Source: Panonychus citri (lineage: Eukaryota; Arthropoda; Arachnida; Trombidiformes; Tetranychidae). From it: DNA of 64,000 nucleotides. The position numbers and the translations under genes were made by a program. Below, in pieces: positions 28,913 through 39,200 of the stretch. Positions within the stretch are counted from its first letter, which is position 1; each line of letters opens with the position of its first letter. The notes beneath the pieces were generated by a model. It saw nothing but the letters and a program-made list of their open reading frames with translations. It was not told where the DNA came from and ran no database searches. The stretch is taken from positions 62,001 through 126,000 of the forward strand of contig NW_026515522.1 in assembly GCF_014898815.1 (NCBI RefSeq), read 5' to 3'.

Positions 28913-29229
28913 TGCTCTTAAAAATGAATCAATTATGAGTGATAAAGGTAAAAATATAAATCAATGTAATATAAACGCTTCCACTACCAGTGATAATAAT
29001 AACAATACAAAAGTAAATACTGTTTATAACCCTAGAAATGTTAATCTTAATCTTAATCCTAAGTTTAATCCTAGAAATAGTAGAACTAATGAAATTAGTT
29101 GTAAGGTAATTAAAGATAATGATAATAGTGACAATCGATTGGGCATAAGTGAAGGTGAAGGGGCACAAGGAGGTGATATTGGTACCCGATTATCGCCTGG
29201 TAATTGTGGTGCTACTCGTCCTGATAGTA

Positions 29230-29264
29230 CAGGTAGTGTGACTTTCATAGTGAACGATTTTGAT
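29230..29264 (+). repeat. Left terminal inverted repeat of the mariner element
   Basis: 35 bp, exact reverse complement of 30448-30482. It begins CAGGTAGTGTGAC and is preceded by TA. Confidence 0.93.
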
Positions 29265-29298
29265 TGTTAATAACTTTAAGGTCATTTACATGATCAAA

Positions 29299-30202
29299 TT
29301 AATTTTCAATATGATAACCCTTAGCATAGTATATTTCACGAAGACGCCGAGGCCAAGATCTTAAAGCATCTTGAATCATTGTTATCGGCACTTTTCTGAC
29401 CTCATCTCGAATTATATTTTTTAAACCTTCGATTGTCTCCACCTTCCTGTGAGCTAATTGACTTTTCAAGTATCCCCACAAGAAAAAATCACATGGAGCT
29501 GCGTGACTAGTAGGTGTGTGTTCTAGGGGGTGGATAAATTTTATATTTTTTGACTTTAAAAAGTCTAAGGTCACTTTAGCGGAGTGAGAAGGGGCGGAGT
29601 CCTGGTGGAAGATATATCCCCCCTCAGGGTAAAGTTGAGGTGCAAGGTCATCAATAAATGGAGTCAAAATGGCGGAGATGTAATACTGAGCATTAATTTT
29701 AGCTCCCGGCTCAACAAAAATCGGCTGAGTAAGGCCACGAGCCGACATACCGATCCAAACCATTACTCCCTTCTTGTGCCGCTGAGTGGTGATCGGCTCG
29801 GCTTCTGTCCGCCGCTGGTTCGAAGTGAGCCATTGGATGGTCCGGCTCTTGCCGGTATCATCAATATAAAACCAAGCCTCGTCGCTAGTGATGAATTTTG
29901 CCACTGATCACACTTTAGCTTACGGTACAAAGGCCACGAGCGGCGAAACCTTTTTTCGACATTCGTCGAGTTTAAATGATGGTGTTTGGGCTTCTTGACC
30001 TTTTTGAGTTTGAGTTTTTCATGTATAGCATATCTTATGACATTGATAGATGTGTCAAAGTGTTTTGCGAGAGTGACCAGGGTGGGCGGGTTGGGCGAGG
30101 TCACCTTCTTCCTGAGAGCGGCTAATTGTCTATTTGTTAATGTTCCACGCGGACCCACGGCGTTTTTGTTGTGTGGCTTTAGAGCTGAAGATGATCGGTC
30201 AT
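29299..30202 (-). pseudogene. Mariner/Tc1-type transposase, frameshifted
   Basis: Cut-and-paste transposase. The N-terminal helix-turn-helix region is visible in GTLTNRQLAALRKKV and TLVTLAKHFDTSINVIRYAI (frame ending near 29900). The catalytic half, in another frame, has FITSDEAWFYID (first Asp), YIFHQDSAPSHSAK (second Asp) and PCDFFLWGYLKSQL (third acidic residue, Asp), with 36 residues between the last two, so it is of the DDD mariner-like type rather than DDE Tc1. The two halves are offset by one base near 29900. The likely ATG (30200-30202, MTDHLQL) is also out of frame with the helix-turn-helix part, giving a second break. The product would be about 300 residues if intact. Confidence 0.88.
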
Positions 30203-30447
30203 TTTTATATTGGATAAATGGCCTTTCGAAATATATTTTCCTTCGGCTTTCAGCTTGACCTGAATAGCGGCAAATGAGTCACCAAGTTCTAAAACTTTTA
30301 ATTCGACCGATGTCGATTAAACTAAATTTTTGGCCTGTCATGTCACTAATCAAAAAAGTAAACACATCAACACAACAATTAATCTATTGTCTCTAACCCT
30401 GTGTTTACATAATTACCATAGATATTAACATAAAGCGGTAAAATCGG

Positions 30448-30482
30448 ATCAAAATCGTTCACTATGAAAGTCACACTACCTG
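30448..30482 (-). repeat. Right terminal inverted repeat of the mariner element
   Basis: 35 bp, exact reverse complement of the left end, followed by the TA target duplication. Confidence 0.93.
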
Positions 30483-30884
30483 TATATCAATTGATTTTAA
30501 TTCGGGTAAAATTTTGGACGCATCTAAACGAGGTGACCTTTCATCAATTAAAGGTTTACATGAACGGGGCTACAGTTTATGGGCCGTTGATACCAAGGGT
30601 TGTACCGCTTTACATTATGCAGCCATGTTTGGACATCAGGATATTATTCATTATCTTGTCTCATCTGAACCCAATCTCATGGATTCTAGGACAGTGGGTG
30701 AAGGTCAAACTCCGTTACAAATAGCGGTTCGTTTTAATCAACAGACCGCTGTTTGTATTTTAGCCGCTGCGGGCTCATCGGTAACAGAACTAGATGGTAA
30801 CGGCCATAATGCCAAAGATTTGGCTCTACTTCGAGGTGGTCAAGATCTTGCTACTTATTTAGATCGTAAGTATCAATTATTGTA

Positions 30885-31434
30885 CAGGGCTATTCAGCTA
30901 TTTTCGCCGATGCTTTTTGCGATTTTCTCAGCAACTAAGAGTCAAAGAGACTCGAGACTTGAGTGGTATGAGTTCGAGCGATACTGAATTGTCATATTAA
31001 AAGATCAAGGTCATTCAGGTCACTGGTAAAATAACGTGTTTCAAGGTCATTTGAAGGCATTATCATAAAAAAGTATGTGTGAAAACACCACTATCAAAAT
31101 TTCAGGCTCTTATGTCTTTAGGGTCAACTGTTATGATAAGTTTTGTTAATTAAAGAATCTCAGTACCTTTTTGATTAAACTGCAATATCTTCTGATTGAC
31201 AGTTACAACTAACTTCAAAATCTTAACCCAGGATGAATAAGTGTGGAAAATCATAGAATGACCATCAAATAACCTTGAAACGCGTTATTTTACGTGTGAC
31301 CTGAATGACCTTGATATTTTAATATGACAATTCAGTATCGCTCGAACTCATACCACTTAAGTCTCGAGTCTCTTTGACTCTTAGTTGCTGAGAAAATCGC
31401 AAAAAACATCGGCGAAAATAGCTGAACAGCCCTG
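30885..31434. mobile_element. 550-bp non-autonomous TIR element (MITE) in the last DGK pseudogene intron
   Basis: The ends CAGGGCTATTCAGC and GCTGAACAGCCCTG are flanked by TA duplications (30883-30884, 31435-31436). The inverted arms are unusually long, about 173 bp each (roughly 30885-31057 and 31260-31434), with only about ten differences. About 200 bp of unrelated sequence separates them. There is no transposase frame. TA targets and CAGGG-type ends suggest mobilisation by a mariner/Tc1-type enzyme, but the ends differ from those of the 29230 element. It starts 19 bp inside the intron opened by GATC|GTAAGT at 30865. Confidence 0.92.
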
Positions 31435-32162
31435 TAGTTGGCGTTTTTAATTTTCTTTTTCTCTTTGTTAATCCAGATTAATGTCCCCAATGGGAAATTG
31501 CAACAATTTATCGTTGATGAATGTCTCGTTGGTTAATGTCTCGTTGGTGAATGTCACCACCCTGAATCTGAACTGTAATTCCGAGCCCTCACCACCAAAT
31601 ATTTTTCATATTTTTCTGTTTATATTTCTAGGAATATTCAATTTTATTTGTGGTTGGGTGTTGTCTTAATTGACAATGTGACCTTCTCCAACTTCGCCAT
31701 TTTCATCTTCATCCTCATCATGATCAATTTAATTTCTTGTCTTCCTTTTCCTTTTCAGTTCATCTTTTAAATGTCAATCAATTTACTTTATTTTCGTCAT
31801 AATATTTACTATGTTTGCCTTTTGCTAATCATCTTCTCATTGACAATTAGTTTTAATTAACATTACGAACACGGTAATCTTCAAGAATCAAAACAACATC
31901 GAATCGAAAATAATAACCAATTTTACCAATTTCTGGTTATTGTATCAAAAACAAAATTCACTTATGTTAACCTCTGTTCAGAATTAATTAATCATATCAA
32001 CTTCATTTTTCCCTTTATAACTATGTACTAATAACAGAGACTGCTATTAATTTACAGGAGGAATATGTAACAATAATTTTGTAAACGAAGCAAAAGTTAA
32101 TCAATTATTTAATAAAAAAAATAATCTTAATTGATCAATAAAACATCATCAAAATTTTACCT

Positions 32163-32186
32163 CACCTCATCTTAAGAGATGAGGTG
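32163..32186. repeat. Inverted repeat, 10-bp arms with 4-nt loop
   Basis: CACCTCATCT and AGATGAGGTG around TAAG, in the gap between the two convergent loci. Confidence 0.8.
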
Positions 32187-32861
32187 ATGGTGAGATTTAC
32201 TCTCTCGCTCCCTAATTAAAATTGTATATAAATGGAAGAAATGCATAAATAAAATTAAGTTTTAGTTGCAAAACCATTCGCTAACTCTTCAATTATCATT
32301 TATTTTTGAAACGATCAAAATTTTGCGCCATCAAATGCGAAAGAGAAATTATTGTTCTTACTTTTTCTCTTCCTTTTTTATCTGTTTGCAATGATCGATC
32401 TTTCAACAAAAGTGATCGATCAATTTTTTCTCAAAAAAGATCGATCGTGATCGAGTCATTTACTCGGATCGGTCCATCACTAGTTTATATACGGATAGGC
32501 TTTTTCGACGAAAACTAAAGCAAGCGTTTGAACTTTTGGCTTCGTTTATATTTGGAACCAACAGATGGCACGATGTGAGATGAAAAAGTTAATTCATATT
32601 ATGACATTTATCAGCACGTATTGAAGCATATGAAGTATTGGTTAAATACTTGATAAAAACAATTCATGTAATCTGATCTCTTTAATTGTTGACAGTAATA
32701 ATGAAATCATAATTCATGAATGATAATGCTGATTTGAAGTACCACATTTGAGTTGTAAACTTTCACAACTTTCACCAAATAATATAAACAGTTATATGAC
32801 AAAAAGTCTTCATTTATTTCATATATAATAATATATTAATAATAGCATTTACATGGAGGTT

Positions 32862-32867
32862 TTTATT
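32862..32867 (-). terminator. Candidate polyadenylation signal of the DIP gene
   Basis: AATAAA on the minus strand about 190 bp past the stop codon at 33060-33062. A second AATAAA lies at 32813-32818. Either could serve; no cleavage site can be read from sequence alone. Confidence 0.45.
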
Positions 32868-33059
32868 TACACAGATGTAACTTTTTTGTTTTAATCTTAA
32901 TTGTATTTAACCCTAAGTTGGTACTGATTTATATATTGATACATAGTTCGTTAAATTACTCAGTAATAAACTTGATTATTGTTTGTTGTTAACCTTTGAT
33001 TTTGATTAATTAATCCAACGGAAAAATACTTGTTAATACTTATTATTCCAAAAGGCTAT

Positions 33060-33202
33060 TTATAGTAATACATAAATGAGATAATCTGTATTTACAAGGA
33101 AGATATTGATGATTGTGGTCATGATTATAATTGGAATTATTTTACTTTGTCTATAATGATTATCGAAACTTGAGTTGACATCGTTGGCACCATTGGATCC
33201 AT
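33060..33202 (-). CDS. DIP-like gene, exon 8 (C-terminal hydrophobic tail and stop)
   Basis: Encodes a Ser/Asn-rich stretch (DGSNGANDVNSSFDNHYRQS) then the hydrophobic KIIPIIIMTTIINIFLVN and YLIYVLL, stop TAA at 33060-33062. Small residues (SNGAND, NSS) ahead of a terminal hydrophobic tail with no cytoplasmic domain fit a GPI-anchor signal, as in Drosophila DIPs. A single-pass membrane segment is the alternative. Confidence 0.85.
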
Positions 33203-36200
33203 CTTGAGTAAAAATAAGATAAAAAGAAATGAAATTAGATGAAAATTATCGAAAAGCTTTGTTTGAGTTTGAACAATGATTTCGTCCTAAAATCGGTCCT
33301 GATTTTATTTATTGTATTGATTGAATTTTGTGCTGATTGGTGTTAAAACTATCTTTGATTTCGAGAAGACAATCAAACCTAACTGTTTATCATTATCCAT
33401 GAGATTGTATCATCTCAATGATGATTGATTCATTCAATTCCAATATTAAATCTAATTCAATGATCAACACCTAAGTTTATTATGTAACTATTCTTAATAG
33501 AATTGAAAACTATTCGAATCAACATTCATCTTACCATTTAAGTGACTTCGGCTTCTAGCATTGGTTGGATCACGACGCGCCCCTTTACCTCCAGGAACAT
33601 GAATCCCTATGAATGAAAGAGAATAGAAACAATTTAATAAATTACAATGATATCGAGAAAAAAGTAATAATGAAAATTCAATAATCTTTAGAATTGAAAA
33701 AAAACCAACTGAATATATCAAGAGAAATAAAATAGAATTCAGATAAAGAAAATTGTCGGTCAAAATTGAACACAATGGACTTTCAATACATAGTGAAAAG
33801 TAATTGATTTGAAGGAGAAATCTTTGGGTGCGGTCAAGAAGATGGTGTGAGTTGTAGAAGAAAAAGATGTCATTACCGTATAATTTAATTGAACCTTCGG
33901 TAGAACCAAGTGAATTTCTAGCATAACATTTGAATGTACCAAAATCCTGCGCTGATACATCTCGAATTTTCAGAATCATTTGAGCTTTATATAATCTCTC
34001 ATTAGTCGTAATCTCATATTTATCGTTACTAATTAAGGCATCCTCATCATCTTTTGTCCAATAGTTGATTGATTTAGGTGAAGCTTCAGTGTTACACATT
34101 AATATTGCTTCACTTCCCACTGAGGCAGCAATCAACTGATTTGGTACCCAGATCATTGGCGGAACTGGATGATTATATCATTTTGTGTGTAATATTATCA
34201 TGATAGTTTTTTCGATGATAATGATGATGGAAAATGATCATGTTATTTTTATTAGTTGAAGCAAAGAAATAGTGACAAGAAGAGGGAGAAAAAAAGAAGA
34301 AGAAGAAAAAGAGGAAATAAGAAGATGGTAGAAAAAGATTATGTAAGAAGATGAGAATGATGATGAAGATTGAACATGAAGAAAATGATATTACTGAAGA
34401 GAATGAGAATTGATAGGGAAAAGATGAAGATAAGTGATACATGGAATGAAGAATGAAGATGATTCAGGAAGAAGAAGGAAATAGGAATAAGAAAGAGAGG
34501 AAGAAGGTGGTGGTTGTAATGGTGGTGTGAGAACAGTAGGAGGAAAAGAATTGCATGAAATGATAGAGAAAAGGATGGAATATAAAAAAGACGAGAGAGA
34601 GAGAGAGAGAGATGATCATTGATCATTGATTTGTGTCAAATTGAATGAACACAGGACAAGAAGTCAAACTGATGGGACAGAAAAAGGCAGTTAGCTTGAC
34701 TTGCTGATGATTATTATCATGATTATCATTTGGTTTGTTATGTTGTTTTATTAGGTCTCATTTCATTCCTTATAACATGTGTAAAGGGAGAAGAAGGACA
34801 ATGTTGGTGACCAGTAAGTCATGGTCACTATTATTTGAAAAGAGTGAGAGATTCATATTGGTTATGATTTTGATGGGGATGATGATAATGATAATGAAAG
34901 GCGAAAAAAACTTGACAATAGGAACAACAATTGAAGATGAATTTTAGTCAATGAATGACTAAAGATACAACGATCTGATGGAATGAAAATGTTTTGAGTG
35001 TTAAGATACAATTCCATTAATCAGAAAACAAGGATTGGGCAGAGTATTTAAGAATCATTGTTAAGGTTAAAAAGATCAAAGTAATCATGATGGGTGATTT
35101 GAAGAAAAGAGGTTTCTAAATAACCATCATGTTAGAGTGAGAATATTATTACAATGGTAAGGGAAAGAGAAGGATAAATAGAAAATAGAGTTGAGAAAAG
35201 AAAGACTTGTATTCGAGGAGATGTCGATTCTGATGAAGGTTGAGTGGACATTGATTGTTCCTCACTGAACCTCGTTAGGCGTGAGATTTTTCCTTCTTTT
35301 TACACAACAGAGAGAAAGAGAAATAAAGTAACAATATGGACTTTCGAGTGGACAATGTTATAACGGTACTAAGGGTGGAAGTGGTAAGGAGGAGGATGAA
35401 TAAGTATATATTCTTTGATGAAGAGCAAGGAGAGAGAGAGAGGGTGAGAGACAAGATGATGAAAAAACTAATTAGAATTGAGAATGAACATGAATAGAGG
35501 CTGAAAATATAATAGAATTGAATGAAAGTGATAATAGTGTGATAATTGAATGTTATTGGATGAAGAATATTAAATCGCAACAATAAAGATAATTAGAACA
35601 TTATAATCGTTAATAGCGATCCACAGAATGCTATGGATCTTTGAAAACCTAAAATGGGTATGGAATCACGTGAGAAAAAAACAGCTATTCCACTTGTTTA
35701 CATTTCATCATCTACCAATAATGACCAATACATGTATCATCATCATCATCATTATCATTATCATCAGAGTGATAAAAGGTCAACGTTTATATGTTATTCA
35801 GATTGATAGAGTAGGAGGTGCAGGTAAAGATGTCAGGCAATCCTAAAGGTGATGAAAGGTGATTTTGGATAGTTTGTCAATGCTAATCGAGAGATAAAAT
35901 ACTCTGAATAAGAAATATACTCACAATGAACATTCAATATGATTCGATGGGAGACTGATGGTTGGACTCCATTAGTGGCTATGCAGAGATATGCACTCAT
36001 GTGAAGACGACTTACTTTGTTAATAGTTAATTGTTCACCTTCATACTCCTCAGCTAAGAATGAAGAGAAAAAAGTTCATTAGTATGATAAGGAAATGTGA
36101 GTGTCATCATTTGAATTTCCAGATTGGAATAACAAAAACGATACAGAATTTTTTTCTCGCTCTCTTTATCTTTCAATTTTCTCTTTCCATGTAAAACTTT

Positions 36201-39200
36201 AGTTTTTTTATTTCTACTTTGATGAGATTATGATGATTAATGATTCCATCATTAATTGCTCATGGAAAATGATTCAACTTTATCATGACATAACCATGAA
36301 ACAATTAGTGAAGCACATAGAAAGAGACACACACACAGTTGATTCTGATAATCATGGAAAAAGATAAATCATCTGAACCTGGCGAACTTTCAACTTTAAA
36401 AAGGTAACATTGATTTAAGGTGTTAACGTGATAACAATTAATCTTTCATCTCCACTGATTTTCTTCTTGATTGTTGATCATCATTTTTCAATTAACTCAA
36501 TTACTACACATGAAGAGTAAGATCATCACGAAAACTATTAATAAAATGAACATACAGGTACATTGGTACATTCATGCGTTTCAATTCCAACACTTTTCGA
36601 ACCTCTTAATTCATTAAACAATTTCAACAGGTAAAACATCAAATCAAAGTCTCAAAAAAGTTTTTCGTTGCCTGATATACAGGGTGATTGAACTGGACCC
36701 TTCGGACTTTAAATTCGAATAACTTTTTGATAGAATTTTATTCAGTCTTTTGTTTCAAAAACGATATTAATTGACATTTAGAAAATAAGTTAGGCCACTT
36801 AGATCAATAAAATATCTAAAGGTACTATTTTTACAGAGTCTTTTTTCACATCGTGCTTATTTCAAGTTTTTTGCACTAAAAATGCAGTAGAACTCGTAAA
36901 AATTTGATCAAAAATTGAAATCAATATTCATGTTAAAGAATGTTTTATGGGCTACAATATGTATATTCTGATTTTTTTTGTGTTGAGTTGTTTGAGCTAA
37001 AATCAATTTTGAACGATTCAACCTCTAGGTAGCTGAGCACTTTTGTTAAAGATTTTATCCGTTGAAAGAAGGTGCGTTTGTTCAATCATTTCGATTTTTT
37101 GCAATAAATCAGAACTGAAAAATTACAGTTTTACCTAATTAACTATTTTAGACTTAAAGCTTTCAAATGATATAAAATTCAAAAAAAATTCTAAGAAATA
37201 AAAAAGTTATTAAAGTTTAAAGTCCGAAGGGTCCAGCTCAATCACCCAGTAAGTATCGTTTCTGATAACTGTATCACTTTTTATCCAAATAACTCAAAAA
37301 AACCTTACATGATACTAACTCGAATCTGCAAAAAACTTTTCTCAGTTTTCTTAAAGCAGGAAATTACAATTCATTGGTTATTTTGATAATGAGTTTCTAT
37401 TTCAATGAAATCATGATAATTTCTTATTATTAATAGTAGAATGATGTTCTTCTTATTTAATTTTCCATAACCAGTTAAAATATAAGTAAATTTATTCAAT
37501 CATATTTGGGTATTCAAAATGATTATTCAATTCTGTTATATTATTTACCATTCAGGTGATAACTTTTTTCGAGTTGCAAAGGTGATGAAATTAGTTTTTT
37601 CTTTTGCTTCTGGTTTTTCTCCTCCTTAGATTACAATTTATTTAATAGGAAAATAAAAGATGAAAATGAGCAACAATTATCCACCTCATTATCATTATTC
37701 TGAACTTTCTTTCAACTTATTTCTCTTCCTTTTTATATCATTTCCCTTTCCATGTAAATTGAGGCTTTTCACTATAATGGATGCAATGAACTTTTTTTAA
37801 CCTCTGTCTTTGTTGTCTCTTTATTATTACTTTTTGTTTATGTGATTTTCAGGTAAATTGTTGATGACATTAGAATCTCTTTCAATTTAAATTAATTTAC
37901 CGATGATAATTGAACAGTGAAGCTTAATGTATCTCATGGGTGAAATTCAACTAATCTGAGTAAAGCTCATGGTGATTGGAAAAGGGCAGATGATGAAAGT
38001 AGAGAGAGAGAGAGAGAGAGAGTGAGAAATATCCAGTGTATAAAGTTAGGAACTTTTAGAAAAGTTAGTTACTCAAAGATGAAATTCTGAAATTAGATTG
38101 AGTTACATGATGGTAAAGGTAATCAAGAAATCTAGTCAAATGTCAAGTACTTTTAAAAATAGAAGCGATAGTAAAAATTATCATCTAATAATTATCATAA
38201 CCATAATTTGGTGACATTTTTATGAGCTGAATTTGTGAAAAAAACTTTTAAATCAATTCTCCAATGAAATCACTATTTTTATCACCATATGAGTAGAAGT
38301 GATATTTAGATGTTGTATTTTATGAATTGAACATTGGTTCAAGAGGAATAGAAATCACTCCCAGTGAAGATAATGTTGATTTATCATTATCTTCCTTTAC
38401 TCTCAATCTCTCTGTAGATGTTGAGATAAAATGTCAGACTCATTAATCTTAAAGGAAATTAGACTGATGACAATATAAAACTCAGGTAAGAAACTTGACT
38501 CGAGTAACATCATGATTGTTTCATCTTCCTTTTAATCATTATCTTTTTTTATTGTTATCCATATCATAGTCATGGTTGATAATATCCTGAAATTGTGATT
38601 ATATTACAAATGCATCAATTTCATTCATCAAAAAAACTCTGATCATCTGAATCGGAAAATCTGATACTTTCTGTTCAAATTTCATCATGAAAATTTGTTT
38701 GAATTCTTTGCAGTAATAATATTCAGTTCTGTGATTTCAATCAGTCTAAAATAGCGCAAAGTTGATGTGACATTTATTTAACCACAATTAATCAACCAGT
38801 AACTGCTACTAATCTGGTTACCATCTCATTTTTTATCTTTAACAATTACTGATTTATGTAACCACTGATTTTCATTTAAGTTGTGTTCAAATGTTCAAAA
38901 CAAGATGATTAATAATTGAACTAATTAACTCTAATGTTTAATGCTCATTCAATCCAACTTTGGATACTTTAATTAACTGTGAAAAAGTTTATCACAATAA
39001 TCTCAACTGATTTAAATTGTTATTTCATTTCAATTTATGGCTAATTAATTCTGACATGATTAATAAGCCAACAAATAATAACCCTGATTGAGATCATGAA
39101 TAGAAAACACTTTTCATCAACAAAAAACTTAGAGTGACCTTTATATTCAATGGTCACTCTAATCAATCTCATTTCATCTTCTAGTGGATTACATTTCCTC

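Larger units (their letters stand above)
29230..30482 (-). mobile_element. Complete mariner/Tc1-superfamily element inserted in a DGK exon
   Basis: The 1253-bp element has 35-bp terminal inverted repeats that are identical at the two ends (29230-29264 and 30448-30482, starting CAGGTAGTGTGACTTTCATA) and is bounded by TA duplications at 29228-29229 and 30483-30484. It carries one transposase in the minus orientation. Removing the element and one TA rejoins the host exon in frame, from DS to ISIDFNSGKILDASKRGDLS, just before the ankyrin repeats. Identical ends suggest a fairly young insertion; the transposase is frameshifted, so the copy was probably mobilised in trans or decayed afterwards. Confidence 0.93.
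27071..31481 (+). pseudogene. 5'-truncated, intron-containing diacylglycerol kinase (zeta/iota, rdgA type), disrupted by a mariner insertion
   Basis: Diacylglycerol kinase phosphorylates diacylglycerol to phosphatidic acid. Six exon pieces can be joined: 27071-27648, 27735-27928, 28022-28119, 28207-28404, 28489-29229 resuming at 30485-30865, and 31477-31481, with GT-AG introns in matching phases. Conserved motifs are YRKVPNLRILACGGDGT, NNYFSIGVDAH, IPMQVDGEPCRL, FHYDKDRLRDASIPLG, WCFVDSCTAERFFRIDRAQ, FILDP and ankyrin units (CTALHYAAMFGHQDIIHYL). Damage: the family's GTGNDLAR is RTGNDLA then TGA at 27218-27220; one base is missing near 27242; about 40 residues are gone after EFHETRD; and the mariner splits the fifth exon. 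The C1 domains and the first half of the catalytic domain are absent, and the end is LDH-stop without the usual PDZ-binding tail. Retained introns rule out retroposition. A misassembled functional gene is the alternative, but the number of lesions argues against it. Confidence 0.85.
31482..33059. other. Convergent intergenic interval (DGK pseudogene end to DIP gene 3' end)
   Basis: AT-rich sequence. Near 32163-32186 there is a hairpin with 10-bp arms (CACCTCATCT) and a TAAG loop. From about 32290 to 32570 the composition changes: ATCGATC-rich, less AT-biased sequence with TCGGATCGGTCCATCACTAG, which looks like a transposon-end remnant, though I found no matching partner. The DIP gene 3' UTR occupies the right end on the minus strand. 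Confidence 0.55.

Noticed and set aside
28182..29270. A single 362-residue uninterrupted protein on the plus strand
   Set aside because: It reads through an 84-bp GT-AG intron (28405-28488) that happens to be in frame, and ends inside the mariner inverted repeat. It is a composite of DGK exons, an intron and transposon sequence.
30464..30987. A stand-alone 157-residue ankyrin protein starting at 30514
   Set aside because: The ankyrin frame continues directly from the DGK exon left of the mariner, and its apparent C-terminus is read-through into the intron and the MITE.
33494..34156. A 220-residue Ig protein on the minus strand
   Set aside because: The middle is intron sequence between the donor at 33876 and the acceptor at 33607. 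The real exons are 34164-33877 and 33606-33535.
190..38490. Plus-strand TTCAGGTAA-type fused acceptor-donor strings as recursive splice sites
   Set aside because: They occur about equally on both strands, and no long plus-strand intron exists here, so most are chance in AT-rich DNA.
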